Assembly: GCA_002717505.1 (NCBI GenBank)
Contig: PBEB01000022.1
Span: forward strand, 22,360-86,359
From: Leptospiraceae bacterium
GTDB lineage: Bacteria; Spirochaetota; Leptospiria; Leptospirales; Leptonemataceae
DNA length: 64,000 nucleotides
Direction of reading: 5' to 3'
The position numbers and the translations under genes are program-made. The notes beneath the pieces are model-generated. The model was not told the origin of the DNA and did not search any database. It was given only the letters and a program-made list of their open reading frames with translations. Each line of letters opens with the position of its first letter. Within the stretch, counting starts at the first letter, position 1. Shown one piece after another: positions 17,672 through 25,526 of this stretch.

Positions 17672-18553
17672 GTGTCACTTTCTCAATTTCCTCGCTATTT
17701 CCGCAGAACTATCGTCGTTACAGTCGCTTTTTGGTCTCTGGCTCCTGGCTGCTCTCCAGGCACGGCCGAAACAGGGGAATTCTCAAATCCGGAGGCTCAG
17801 ACCATTCAGAGGATACAGGGGATTCCGGCGCCTCCGGGCTACAGCCGAATTAAGACAACTCATGGATTCGCTCTTTTCCTGCGAAATCTGCGCCTTCTTC
17901 CTTCGAAGACGGTCTATCTCTACAACGGAAAAAGAAAGGGGAACCAGGAGGCGCATTTTCGCATAGTAGATCTGTCTGTAGGAAAGAAAGATCTGCAGCA
18001 ATGCGCGGATGCCCTTATCCGGATTCGGTCCGAGTATTTCTGGCACTCGAATCAAAAGGAAAAGATCAGTTTCCATTTCACAAGCGGCGATGTGTCCAGC
18101 TACAGTAAGTGGCGGGACGGCTTTCGCCCGGCAATCCGCGGAAGCAAGGTAAGCTTTCAAAAGACGGAAGGCTACGATGCATCATACGGTAGTTTCTTTA
18201 AATATCTGGAAAACCTCTTTACATATGCAGGCACTATATCGCTTAAACTGGATTCAAAACCGGTAACCGGAACTGTTTCTCCTGGAGATTTTTTTCTAGA
18301 AAGCGGATCTCCGGGACATGCAATCATGATTCTGGACATCGTAGAAGACCCGAACGGAAAACGGCTCTATTTACTGGGACAGAGTTACATGCCGGCCCAG
18401 CAATTTCATGTATTGCGAAATCCCCTTATGCCGGGCGAAGCGGTCCCGGGTTACGAGCGCTACGGAAACGTATGGTATGATATTGATCCCGGAAAAGAAG
18501 TCCGGACGCCGGAATGGGTTTTTCCTGCGAATGCTCTGAGGCGCTGGAAATAA
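17672..18553 (+). CDS. DUF4846-family lipoprotein
   Basis: Protein of 293 residues starting at a GTG, with signal 'VVTVAFWSLAPGC' (lipobox Cys near 27). The mature part follows the DUF4846 pattern: 'IPAPPGYSRIKTTHGFALFL' (N-terminal block), 'LPSKTVYLYNGKRKGNQ', 'DLQQCADALIRIRSEYFW' (the most conserved segment), 'ISFHFTSGD...YSKWRDGF', 'PGDFFLESGSPGHAIMILDI' and 'LGQSYMPAQQFHVL'. The family is of unknown function. The conserved Cys and the 'SPGHA' His resemble papain-like/NlpC folds, but that is a guess. It ends beside a pair of opposed terminators. Confidence 0.82.
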   Translation: MSLSQFPRYFRRTIVVTVAFWSLAPGCSPGTAETGEFSNPEAQTIQRIQGIPAPPGYSRIKTTHGFALFLRNLRLLPSKTVYLYNGKRKGNQEAHFRIVDLSVGKKDLQQCADALIRIRSEYFWHSNQKEKISFHFTSGDVSSYSKWRDGFRPAIRGSKVSFQKTEGYDASYGSFFKYLENLFTYAGTISLKLDSKPVTGTVSPGDFFLESGSPGHAIMILDIVEDPNGKRLYLLGQSYMPAQQFHVLRNPLMPGEAVPGYERYGNVWYDIDPGKEVRTPEWVFPANALRRWK

Positions 18554-18581
18554 AAAAAAGCCCGCTACAGAAGAGCAGGCT
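18552..18581 (-). terminator. Intrinsic terminator for the minus-strand hydroxylase cassette
   Basis: Read on the minus strand, AGCCTGCT (complement of 18574-18581) pairs with AGCGGGCT (complement of 18559-18566), 7 of 8 positions, and runs into eight T (complement of the A-run 18552-18559). It is about 110 nt past the reductase stop and begins inside the stop region of the plus-strand DUF4846 gene. Confidence 0.65.
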
Positions 18582-18640
18582 AAAGGTGTCCTAAATAGAC
18601 ATCAGAGGAGTCGCAACCGGGAAATCAAAGGTTCGCAAAT

Positions 18641-18674
18641 AGCCTCAAAGACGGTCTTTCTTCGAGGCTTTTTT
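18641..18674 (+). terminator. Intrinsic terminator for the DUF4846 lipoprotein gene
   Basis: AGCCTC (18641-18646) pairs with GAGGCT (18664-18669), with an inner helix AAAGA/TCTTT, followed by TTTTTT. It lies about 90 nt past the plus-strand stop and just before the 3' end of the convergent reductase gene. Confidence 0.8.
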
Positions 18675-18688
18675 ATTCCCAATTAGAC

Positions 18689-19735
18689 TTATTTGCTGGA
18701 ACCTACCAGAAGGTGGCTGGAATCTGTAAACCGATCAAAATGTATATTTGCATCTGCGATGCCGGAGGCTTTTAGATGATCCAGGGCCGCATCGATCATG
18801 CCAGGAGGGCCACAAAGGTAAGCATGATGCTCGGATAGATTTTCTATTCCTGAGATCAAATCCGTTACCAATCCGCGTTGTCCCTGCCAGTCACTTTCTT
18901 CTGGCTCATGGCTGAGCACCGGAAGGAATTCAAACTTGCCCTGCCATTTTCGCGTAGCATTCTTGATTTCATCCAGTGCATAGAGATCTGCCTGCGTTCG
19001 TGCTCCAAACAGATAGGTTGCATTTCGCTTGAGATCATCGCCGCCCGCGGATTCCAGGATGGACAGAATGGGTGCCATCCCGCTACCACCTGCGATGAAA
19101 AGAAGCGGATTGGGCCCCGACGATAACTGGAATTCTCCAAAGGGTCCTCCCACAACCAGTTCTTCTCCCACTCTATCTTTCTTGAAAAGCCATTCTGTGA
19201 AAGTGCCCCCCGGTACCTTTCTTATATGGAACCGAATCTCTCTGTTTCCCTGTGGCAGGGAGCGTGAGGCAAATGAATAGTTTCTTGGACGATCCAGGTC
19301 CGGAAAGGCAACGTCAGCGTATTGACCGGCAACATAATAGATGCTACGATCAAGAGCCACAGTGACTCCGAGAATGTCGTGCGTGAGGTCATCAACTCGA
19401 GTAATGGTACCCTTGAATTCCTCCGCAGCCGCTTCACCCAGTTCTACGTCGATGGTGAGATCGCACTTGGGTATGGACTGGCAGGCCAGAATGGCGCCAT
19501 CTTGAATATCTTCCATACTCAGCACATAGGCTGTGTCGGTAAGCTCTTTGATTTTTCCGTCCACCAGCTTCGTCTTGCAGCTGGTGCAGGAACCTACGCG
19601 GCAACGGTGTGGATAGTCCAGACCTTGATCAAGTGCGGCCTGCAAGATGGTAGTCTTGTTATCCAGATGGATTTCATCTCCTGTGCTCTGGATCTTCACC
19701 GTGAAATTCTTTGCTTTCTTTGAGAATAGTCCCAT
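18689..19735 (-). CDS. Ferredoxin-FAD/NAD(P)H reductase, electron donor to the hydroxylase
   Basis: Two-part flavoprotein of 348 residues with the layout of XylA/BenC-type reductases. The N-terminal plant-type [2Fe-2S] ferredoxin domain has Cys45, Cys50, Cys53 and Cys85 (CRVGSCTSC ... ILAC). The FAD-binding barrel carries 'RPRNYSFAS' (R-x-Y-S) and the NAD domain has 'LLFIAGGSGMAPILSIL' and the C-terminal 'YLCGPPGMIDAALDHL'. It would pass electrons from NAD(P)H through FAD and the iron-sulfur centre to the di-iron hydroxylase encoded 72 bp upstream on the same strand. This replaces the rubredoxin/rubredoxin-reductase pair usual for AlkB. Confidence 0.92.
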   Translation of the reverse strand: MGLFSKKAKNFTVKIQSTGDEIHLDNKTTILQAALDQGLDYPHRCRVGSCTSCKTKLVDGKIKELTDTAYVLSMEDIQDGAILACQSIPKCDLTIDVELGEAAAEEFKGTITRVDDLTHDILGVTVALDRSIYYVAGQYADVAFPDLDRPRNYSFASRSLPQGNREIRFHIRKVPGGTFTEWLFKKDRVGEELVVGGPFGEFQLSSGPNPLLFIAGGSGMAPILSILESAGGDDLKRNATYLFGARTQADLYALDEIKNATRKWQGKFEFLPVLSHEPEESDWQGQRGLVTDLISGIENLSEHHAYLCGPPGMIDAALDHLKASGIADANIHFDRFTDSSHLLVGSSK

Positions 19736-19807
19736 GATGTCCCCCTTGAAATTGCTGACAGCGCAGTGGATCTCTGCGCTGCCCCGCTCAATGCGGCCTT
19801 TATTCGA

Positions 19808-20974
19808 TCAGGCCGCTTGTTTTTCTAAGTTTACCTTGCCCAGAACTTGATTTCTGCGTGCCAGGATCTCCAGTTCTTCCCGAGAAGCATGCTTTTCATC
19901 CCATTCCTTTAATTTGGGATTGATGCTCGCTCTCCATACCGGAGGAACCATCGCCGCGAAAATGGTAGTCAGATAACCGTAAGGCATTTCTGGAGCTTCC
20001 GGATAAGGCTTCAGGTTCCAGAAAGGTAGATCACCTTTCTCGTGGTGTGCGCTATGTCTTGTCAGCGAAAATAGAACCATACTGGAAACTACTTTGTTAG
20101 TATTCCAGGAGTGGCGAGGCATTACCGGTTGTCCTGGAACACGAACCAGGCCATAATGCTCAATGTAGTTCACAACTTCGAAGACTACTTTTGCCCAGGT
20201 GGCCTGCGCCATATAGATAGCCACTCCCAGCCATCCAGCAGCAGCATAAAAAGCAGCAGCGTACGTGATGCTCATCAGATAACCGGTTAGCATTCGGTTG
20301 CGAGGGCCAAAGACCCAGTAACCTTTCTTCTTAAGTCTTCCTGCTTCCAGTCTCCAGGCACTTGCATGGCCCTGAAAAGTGGACTTCACGATGAATACGT
20401 ACAGGTTATCCCCTCTTTTTGCGCTGGCAGGGTCTGCTTCCGTGGCTATGGTTTCATGGTGACCATAAACATGTTCGATACTGAAATCGGCGTTGTTGCT
20501 CATAGCCAGCATCCAGCGGCCCCAGATCATAGAAAGTGGATCTGTTGTTCGGTGAGTCAATTCATGAGCGATGTTGGTTCCATACCCAGCCACAGTGAAA
20601 CCTGTGCCCAGAACTGCGCCTACCATATGATACCAGGTGCTGGCCTGCCGCGCTGCAAATACGTCGTAGCCAGTGACAGTCTGAATCAGTGCACCAAGTC
20701 CCAGAAAATCTGAAGTGCCGGATTGTGTTGCCCATGCCAGTCCCCACAGGGTTACCAGTAGAAAAGGTAATGCAAGAAACAGTGCTGCATTCAGAATCCA
20801 TTTCTGGCTGTACTCTGGCTCTGAGAGATCATCTCTCAGTAAACCGTCTCCGCCTATCATCACCAGACAGATGATGGCAACGCCGAGCCACATCCAGGGC
20901 CCGCCAATCATAGTTCCCACGAAAACGCCGGATAGCATTACCGGTGTCATAAATTGTTTTATATACTTAAACAT
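19808..20974 (-). CDS. AlkB/XylM-type membrane di-iron hydroxylase
   Basis: Integral-membrane fatty-acid-desaturase-superfamily hydroxylase of 388 residues with about six hydrophobic helices. All histidine clusters are present: HELTH (from residue 137), 'EHVYGHHE', 'NYIEHYGL' (typical of AlkB/XylM) and 'RHSAHH'. It would insert one oxygen atom into an alkane or alkyl-aromatic terminal methyl. The ATG at 20974 has the strong Shine-Dalgarno AGGAG; the upstream frame extension to 21052 overlaps the regulator gene and is not protein-like. It sits between a TetR regulator and a dedicated reductase. The three-gene layout resembles xylMA more than alkBFGT. The true substrate is not determined. Confidence 0.92.
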   Translation of the reverse strand: MFKYIKQFMTPVMLSGVFVGTMIGGPWMWLGVAIICLVMIGGDGLLRDDLSEPEYSQKWILNAALFLALPFLLVTLWGLAWATQSGTSDFLGLGALIQTVTGYDVFAARQASTWYHMVGAVLGTGFTVAGYGTNIAHELTHRTTDPLSMIWGRWMLAMSNNADFSIEHVYGHHETIATEADPASAKRGDNLYVFIVKSTFQGHASAWRLEAGRLKKKGYWVFGPRNRMLTGYLMSITYAAAFYAAAGWLGVAIYMAQATWAKVVFEVVNYIEHYGLVRVPGQPVMPRHSWNTNKVVSSMVLFSLTRHSAHHEKGDLPFWNLKPYPEAPEMPYGYLTTIFAAMVPPVWRASINPKLKEWDEKHASREELEILARRNQVLGKVNLEKQAA

Positions 20975-21011
20975 CCTTCTTCTCCTCTCGCAGTGCTCTT
21001 CCTGAGACTCC

Positions 21012-21704
21012 TTATCTTTCCTGCTCAGCTTCCAGCTGACCGACGTCTGCATCCCTCTCTCTTTGCAAAGCGGGCAAAAACAATGCGCTGGCCAGAATCT
21101 GGAGAATGTCCTGGAACCTTTCTTTTAGTTTGTCCTCATCGCGGTTGACAACGCTCTCGATTGAGAGTCCAACGATGCTTGTATGTACCAGCATCGCCAA
21201 TCTCTCAAGAGGCATAATCAACTGATCTCGGAATGGTCCCAGAGCTGACTCGATGACTTCTAGTATTAGATCCTTTTCCAGTTCCACATAACGCTGCATT
21301 GTTCTTTGCAGAGTGTCATTATGCGTGGCTGTTGCGTACATCTCGGTGAGAAAAGCTACGCGGGTTTCATTGGTCAGTAGCCGGTCAAATAGACCCTGGG
21401 CTGCATCCAGTGCCATGGTGAGCGATGGGGTGCCCCCTGCCAGGTTTACCCGTACTTCCTGAGCCACTTCTGAAGACAGAAGCTTCAGAGATTGTAGCAT
21501 CAATTCTTCCTTGGACTGGAAGTGATAGTGCAGCAATGCTTTGCTGACTCCCGCCGCGTTCGCGATTTCCTTCATCGATGCTCCCTCGTATCCCAGCCTT
21601 GCTATGGTATCGATTGAGGCCTGGAGAATTCTTTCCATGGTCTCAGCCGCCTCCGCAGATCGGCTTCGGGTAACAGGAGCTTGCTTTTGATCTTTCTCAG
21701 TCAT
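21012..21704 (-). CDS. TetR-family transcriptional regulator
   Basis: Regulator of 230 residues. The N-terminal helix-turn-helix is clear: 'MERILQASIDTIARLGYEGA' leads into 'SMKEIANAAGVSKALLHYHF' and then 'QSKEEL' (about 20-67). The C-terminal ligand domain is all-helical and unlike named groups. It is the first gene of the hydroxylase operon, ending 37 bp before alkB-like starts, so it probably represses its own operon and responds to the hydrocarbon substrate or product. The ATG has no Shine-Dalgarno, and its promoter places +1 at the start codon. Confidence 0.92.
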   Translation of the reverse strand: MTEKDQKQAPVTRSRSAEAAETMERILQASIDTIARLGYEGASMKEIANAAGVSKALLHYHFQSKEELMLQSLKLLSSEVAQEVRVNLAGGTPSLTMALDAAQGLFDRLLTNETRVAFLTEMYATATHNDTLQRTMQRYVELEKDLILEVIESALGPFRDQLIMPLERLAMLVHTSIVGLSIESVVNRDEDKLKERFQDILQILASALFLPALQRERDADVGQLEAEQER

Positions 21705-21711
21705 CGGGCCA

Positions 21712-21741
21712 ATTATACTGGCTGGCCGGCCAGTCAGTCAA
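21712..21741 (-). promoter_or_regulatory. tetR-alkB-reductase promoter with palindromic operator in the spacer
   Basis: On the minus strand TTGACT (complement of 21736-21741) and a perfect TATAAT (complement of 21712-21717) are 18 bp apart. The spacer contains the perfect 12-bp palindrome CTGGCCGGCCAG (21722-21733), extendable to 11-bp half-sites matching at 10 of 11 positions (21717-21738). This is a classic TetR-type operator that would block polymerase. The start codon is 7 nt after the -10, implying a leaderless mRNA. Confidence 0.8.
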
Positions 21742-22335
21742 TAAAAAAAGCGCTGGGAGGGGGGAAAAAAGGAAAATCGGACCTAAAACCGGCGCCGGAT
21801 GCAGGGCAACTGTGGGTTTATTACCCCCTGATCCGCGGGAAACAAAGGAGCTGACCCAGATTATGTCATATTGTGGATTCTAAATAGGTTCGGTGGCCGG
21901 AGTAAAAGCCCGGGGATTATGTCCTATAAAGGATGAAAAGGATTCCGCCACGCATGCAGACCGGGGCAGTACTGGTCCTGATGTGACCCTGGACGAGCAT
22001 CATGCGGCTTCAGCATCCTGGACCAGGAGGAGGCCGCTAAATCGATGCGGCAAGGGGTCTTACCTCTCGCCGACAGGCAAGGAAGGGCAGCTGTTTCAAC
22101 GGAATGCGCAATCTGAATCGATAGAGGAGGTAGGAACCAGGCATAGAAGAAAAGCGCTCTTTACACGTCCAGCATGGAGCCTTCCGATATTGTTGTCCGG
22201 AACTGAAATCGGAATTACCGAAAGCAGAAAAAATATCGTCTATGTATCATGGAATATGCGGTGGCAGGAGGAGCATTGCCGCTGCTTATTTGAATTGGAT
22301 TGAAAGAAAGCCCAGGTTCAGTACAGGAGTCTCCC
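21742..22335. other. About 590-bp gap upstream of the PilZ gene, no gene recognised
   Basis: An open frame at 21893-22303 has odd composition (many Arg, His, Trp, Cys) and no protein-like pattern, so it is not called. The perfect short palindrome TCCTGG-A-CCAGGA lies at 22016-22028. A leader or small RNA is possible, but I see no terminator. Confidence 0.4.
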
Positions 22336-23010
22336 ATGGAGCGAAGAAAAAGATATAAACGCCCTCTCTCTCTAATTATTATCGGATCTCTCTTTCTACT
22401 ATTTCCGATCTGGAATTATTTCTCCATCTGTATCATGTCGGGTTATCCCTATCAGAGACCCCTCTATGTGCTGGGGAAGATGGATCCAGTGGTAGCCCTT
22501 CTGATGATCCTGTCCCTGGCGGTTGGAGTGGGATTGTTGCTGGTAAAGCGCTGGGGCTGGAGGCTCTTCTTTGTTTTCGCAGCTTTACTGCTGGGTTACA
22601 ATGTCTGGGCTGTGTTCTCTTTGCCGGATTACTGGGTGAACATGCTTTATCTTCTGTACAGCGCCCTGGGGCTGGCAGCCGCCGTCTACTTTTTGCGTCC
22701 TGACATTTCCACTCCATTTATGAAAATGTATCCCCGGGGATGGCGATTCGAGAAGAGGATACCGGTTCATCAGAGTGTGAAAATCAACGGAAAGACTTTT
22801 GAAACCAGAGATTTGAGTACCAGAGGCTTCTACGTGGATTGGCCGGACTGCGATGTTGAAGTGGGAGATGAAGTGGAAGTAGAAATCGATGGGATGCTTC
22901 TAAAGGCGGGTATAGTACGCCTGGATGGAAACGGGGCAGGTCTGGCATTTCGCTACCAGCGAGCAGAAAGTAGGAAAACCATTCGAAACCTGATTACGGC
23001 CGGCGCTTGA
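22336..23010 (+). CDS. Membrane protein with C-terminal PilZ (c-di-GMP-binding) domain
   Basis: Protein of 224 residues with four hydrophobic helices (residues about 12-130) followed by a PilZ domain. The c-di-GMP contact motif R-x-x-x-R is seen in 'RFEKRIPV' and the second motif D-x-S-x-x-G in 'RDLSTRGFYV'; strands 'VEVGDEVEVEIDGMLL' and 'GIVRLDGNGAGLAF' complete the barrel. It should sense c-di-GMP at the inner membrane. The ATG at 22336 has the Shine-Dalgarno AGGAG; an in-frame ATG at 22300 is less likely. A GGDEF protein is encoded 5 kb downstream, though not in an operon with it. Confidence 0.88.
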   Translation: MERRKRYKRPLSLIIIGSLFLLFPIWNYFSICIMSGYPYQRPLYVLGKMDPVVALLMILSLAVGVGLLLVKRWGWRLFFVFAALLLGYNVWAVFSLPDYWVNMLYLLYSALGLAAAVYFLRPDISTPFMKMYPRGWRFEKRIPVHQSVKINGKTFETRDLSTRGFYVDWPDCDVEVGDEVEVEIDGMLLKAGIVRLDGNGAGLAFRYQRAESRKTIRNLITAGA

Positions 23011-23017
23011 ACTCGAA

Positions 23018-23614
23018 CTAGCTGAGGTCTTTCTTCATGAAATCGGAGGATTTGCCCGCCTGTGTTTCCAGACGCGAAAGCAGATTCTCCGGAACCGTTT
23101 CAATAATCAAATCATCGTAGGTTTCGCGCTTCAGGAATTGCTGTTTTACCATTTGCAGAAGGAAGCGTTTTAGCCCATCATAGTATTCACCTGTATTGTA
23201 AAGTGCTACCGGCTTATCATGGATTCCCAGCTGGAGCCATGTAAACACTTCGAAGAATTCCTCCATGGTCCCTATGCCACCGGGAAGGACGATGAAGCCC
23301 TGGCTCATTTCTGCCATCATGGCCTTCCTTTCGTGCATGGACTGCACTACCCTGAGTTCGGTAATTTGTTCCTGAGCGATCTCTCGGGCTGCCAGTGATT
23401 CTGGAATGATGCCTAAAACCTCCCCACCCACAGCCATGGCTTCCCGGGCAACAATGCCCATGAGGCCTACGCTACCACCGCCATACACGATTCGAACTCC
23501 CCCCCCTGCCAGGAGCCGTGCCAGTTCCCCGGCTTTCTGTGCGAACAGTGGATCCACACCATGAGAAGAACCACAGAAAATGCAGATCGATTTCAGATTC
23601 TTTAGTTCAGACAT
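23018..23614 (-). CDS. LOG-family protein (TIGR00730; nucleotide 5'-monophosphate phosphoribohydrolase-like)
   Basis: Cytoplasmic Rossmann-fold protein of 198 residues. 'ICIFCGSSHGVDP' opens the fold, 'VYGGGSVGLMG' follows, and the LOG signature 'PGGIGTMEEFFE' with the upstream 'MHERKAMM' is intact. Family members cleave cytokinin riboside or other nucleoside monophosphates to base and ribose phosphate; older annotations say lysine decarboxylase, which is wrong for this group. The start has a Shine-Dalgarno (AAAGGT). Its 3' end faces the PilZ gene with a 7-bp gap. Confidence 0.9.
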   Translation of the reverse strand: MSELKNLKSICIFCGSSHGVDPLFAQKAGELARLLAGGGVRIVYGGGSVGLMGIVAREAMAVGGEVLGIIPESLAAREIAQEQITELRVVQSMHERKAMMAEMSQGFIVLPGGIGTMEEFFEVFTWLQLGIHDKPVALYNTGEYYDGLKRFLLQMVKQQFLKRETYDDLIIETVPENLLSRLETQAGKSSDFMKKDLS

Positions 23615-23710
23615 ACATCTTACCTTTATGGAATTCCCTGGTCCCTGTCACTGGTTTTTGACGGTCCCGGGGAGTGCCGAGTCTTTTAAGGAAACCACAG
23701 ATGACCGGGC

Positions 23711-23742
23711 AAAAAAGAGGCCCCCTTTTCAGGCGGCCTCTT
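23711..23742 (-). terminator. Intrinsic terminator of the acyltransferase gene
   Basis: On the minus strand AAGAGGCC pairs with GGCCTCTT (plus-strand arms 23715-23722 and 23735-23742), closing a 12-nt loop and continuing into a T-run (complement of 23711-23716). It lies 31 nt past the acyltransferase stop. Confidence 0.85.
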
Positions 23743-23772
23743 CGGTTCTACGGAGCTATTTTGCCAGATTAA

Positions 23773-24933
23773 TCATTCCGTGAGGGATTTGAAATCTTTG
23801 GCGAATGCTACGGCCAATACTGGTAGTTCCTTTCCGATTCCTTTCAGGGAATCCATGCTAAGCCTTTGCGAAGTCTTCCCTGGACCAAAATCTACAATCT
23901 GAGAAACCGCTGGACTGTGTTCTGCTGCGGCTTTCATGGGTTTGTCCCAGTAAAGTGTCTTCAGAACCATATCGGTGGCCAGCCCCAGAGGCATATTGGC
24001 TTCCTGCTGGTAGTTTCGCTGATCGAAGAAGGAATAGATAGGAAAGTGCAGCTGGCTTCCCTGATAGTCGAAACCAATACGCTCCAGATCTTTCTGGAAG
24101 AGGGGCATCATTGGCTCCATTAACGGACTATGAAAAGGGCAGGTGGTTCGCAGATATACAAACTTCACTTTCTTTTCATCGAATGCTTCCTTGTTTGCCT
24201 CATGAAACTGCAGCAGGCTGCTTCGGTGGGAGGAAAGGATTCGGTTGCTGGGTGAATTGTAGAGACTGATATAGATCTTCTTGTCATCCGGAAGCTTTTC
24301 GTTTTCCTTTTTTACAAGGTCTTCCATGTAAGCATGGTCTTCGCCCAGGACAGCAACCATCGGCGCAGGATTGGGAGATCCCAGTTCTTCAGCCTTTTTG
24401 GATTCTTCCGGGGTCGGATCAAAGAAAGGAAAAACTTCCTGGCTTCGCACTCCGATGTAGAGAACATATTTTGTGTACTTTTTTACCGCTTCCAGGTAGG
24501 CATCGCCTTCCAGACCCAGGGAAACTAGAGTGGAAGGAATCAATCCCTGACTGTGACCGCTACCACCTACGGTGGCCTTGATCATTGACGGACGATCGTA
24601 GCCGGCTTGAGTCAGAGCTTCAAGGTGGGCTAACTGAGTCATCTGAATCATGGGAATGGATACGGCAGCGCATCCCAGATAGTCTTCGCTGGGGATGGTG
24701 CTTTCGTCGTCCAGCCACTTGCGCGGGTCCAGTCCGTGCGGTAATCCTGGAGTGCCATTAACGATAGATGCCTCCTCTTCCAGTGCTCCGATTGCAGCGT
24801 CGAAAAAGGCTTTCATTTCGCCGGAGTCATAGTACTTTTTCAGTTCCTTGTACCAGGGAGCTCCCTGTCCGCCGAATTGAACAAACAGACCTGGTTTTTC
24901 CAGGGACTGTTGCAGTATTTGTGGTTTTGCCAT
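23773..24933 (-). CDS. Acyltransferase-domain protein (FabD/FAS-like malonyl-acyl transferase fold)
   Basis: Protein of 386 residues with the acyltransferase fold. 'GLFVQFGGQGAPWYKEL' resembles the N-terminal Q-G/GQG oxyanion strand, and 'VGGSGHSQGLIPS' gives the nucleophile elbow G-H-S-x-G. 'TCPFHSPLMEPM' carries the catalytic His-containing block, and 'VDFGPGKTSQRL' matches the C-terminal E/D-x-G-P-G region. It is larger than FabD (about 310 residues) and has an insertion after the elbow, closer to the AT domains of type I fatty-acid or polyketide synthases, yet it stands alone with no ketosynthase or carrier protein nearby. Similar stand-alone proteins are, to my knowledge, common in Leptospira. 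The Shine-Dalgarno is AGGACGG. Confidence 0.8.
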   Translation of the reverse strand: MAKPQILQQSLEKPGLFVQFGGQGAPWYKELKKYYDSGEMKAFFDAAIGALEEEASIVNGTPGLPHGLDPRKWLDDESTIPSEDYLGCAAVSIPMIQMTQLAHLEALTQAGYDRPSMIKATVGGSGHSQGLIPSTLVSLGLEGDAYLEAVKKYTKYVLYIGVRSQEVFPFFDPTPEESKKAEELGSPNPAPMVAVLGEDHAYMEDLVKKENEKLPDDKKIYISLYNSPSNRILSSHRSSLLQFHEANKEAFDEKKVKFVYLRTTCPFHSPLMEPMMPLFQKDLERIGFDYQGSQLHFPIYSFFDQRNYQQEANMPLGLATDMVLKTLYWDKPMKAAAEHSPAVSQIVDFGPGKTSQRLSMDSLKGIGKELPVLAVAFAKDFKSLTE

Positions 24934-24962
24934 TGATCCGTCCTGAGTTCCGGTGTTCCGGA

Positions 24963-25526
24963 TTATTTATTTACGCGTTCCACAAAAGAGAGATCGCGAA
25001 GGTCTATCTTAACGATATCACCCTGTTTGATATGAATGGGTACGTTGACTTCTCCCCCGGTTTCTACGGTAACTCGCTTCTTCGCCGTTCCCTGAGTATC
25101 TCCCTTCAGGCCTTCCTCTGCGTAGGTAACTTCCAGCTCTACAAAGTTGGGAGGTGAAACGGAGATTGGATTTCCCTCGTAAAAGTTCACTTCGAAGGAC
25201 ATTTCTTCTTTGATGAAATCCAGAATGTCCTCCAGCATATCTTTCGAAATGCTCACCTGTTCGAAATCATCCTGATCCATAAAAACGATCTGATCGCCGT
25301 CAGCATAAAGGTATTGCATGTAACGCTTTTCCAGATCCACATCCTCCACCGTTTCAGAGGATTTGAAGGTTCGCTCGATCACGCGGGCCGTGCTGATATT
25401 CTTCAGTTTTGTTCGAACGAAGGCGCTACCCTTTCCGGGGTTTACGAATTGCGAAAATGTAACCGTGTAGAGCTCGTTATCAAGCTTGACCACGGTGCCC
25501 TTTTTGATATTTATAGGGTCGATCAT
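24963..25526 (-). CDS. efp: Translation elongation factor P
   Basis: EF-P of 187 residues, the normal length, with three beta-barrel domains. It relieves ribosome stalling at polyproline. The tip loop 'NPGKGSAF' carries Lys32, the residue modified by beta-lysylation in species with EpmA/EpmB. The C-terminal 'PIHIKQGDIVKIDLRDLSFVER' is typical apart from its end. The start is ATG at 25526; the open frame upstream overlaps the divergent gene. Its start codon shares two bases with that of the kamA-type gene on the other strand. The presence of a KamA/EpmB-like partner suggests that Lys32 is modified. Confidence 0.95.
   Translation of the reverse strand: MIDPINIKKGTVVKLDNELYTVTFSQFVNPGKGSAFVRTKLKNISTARVIERTFKSSETVEDVDLEKRYMQYLYADGDQIVFMDQDDFEQVSISKDMLEDILDFIKEEMSFEVNFYEGNPISVSPPNFVELEVTYAEEGLKGDTQGTAKKRVTVETGGEVNVPIHIKQGDIVKIDLRDLSFVERVNK
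25486..25513 (+). promoter_or_regulatory. Possible promoter of the aminomutase gene inside efp
   Basis: TTGACC (25486-25491) followed after 16 bp by TATTTA (25508-25513). +1 would fall near 25520, about 5 nt before the ATG. The elements lie inside the antisense efp coding sequence. The -10 match is weak. Confidence 0.3.

Noticed and set aside
21893-22303. Plus-strand open frame of 136 codons upstream of PilZ
   Set aside because: Composition rich in Arg, His, Trp and Cys, no Shine-Dalgarno, and no secondary-structure-like pattern. It looks like chance openness in GC-rich sequence.
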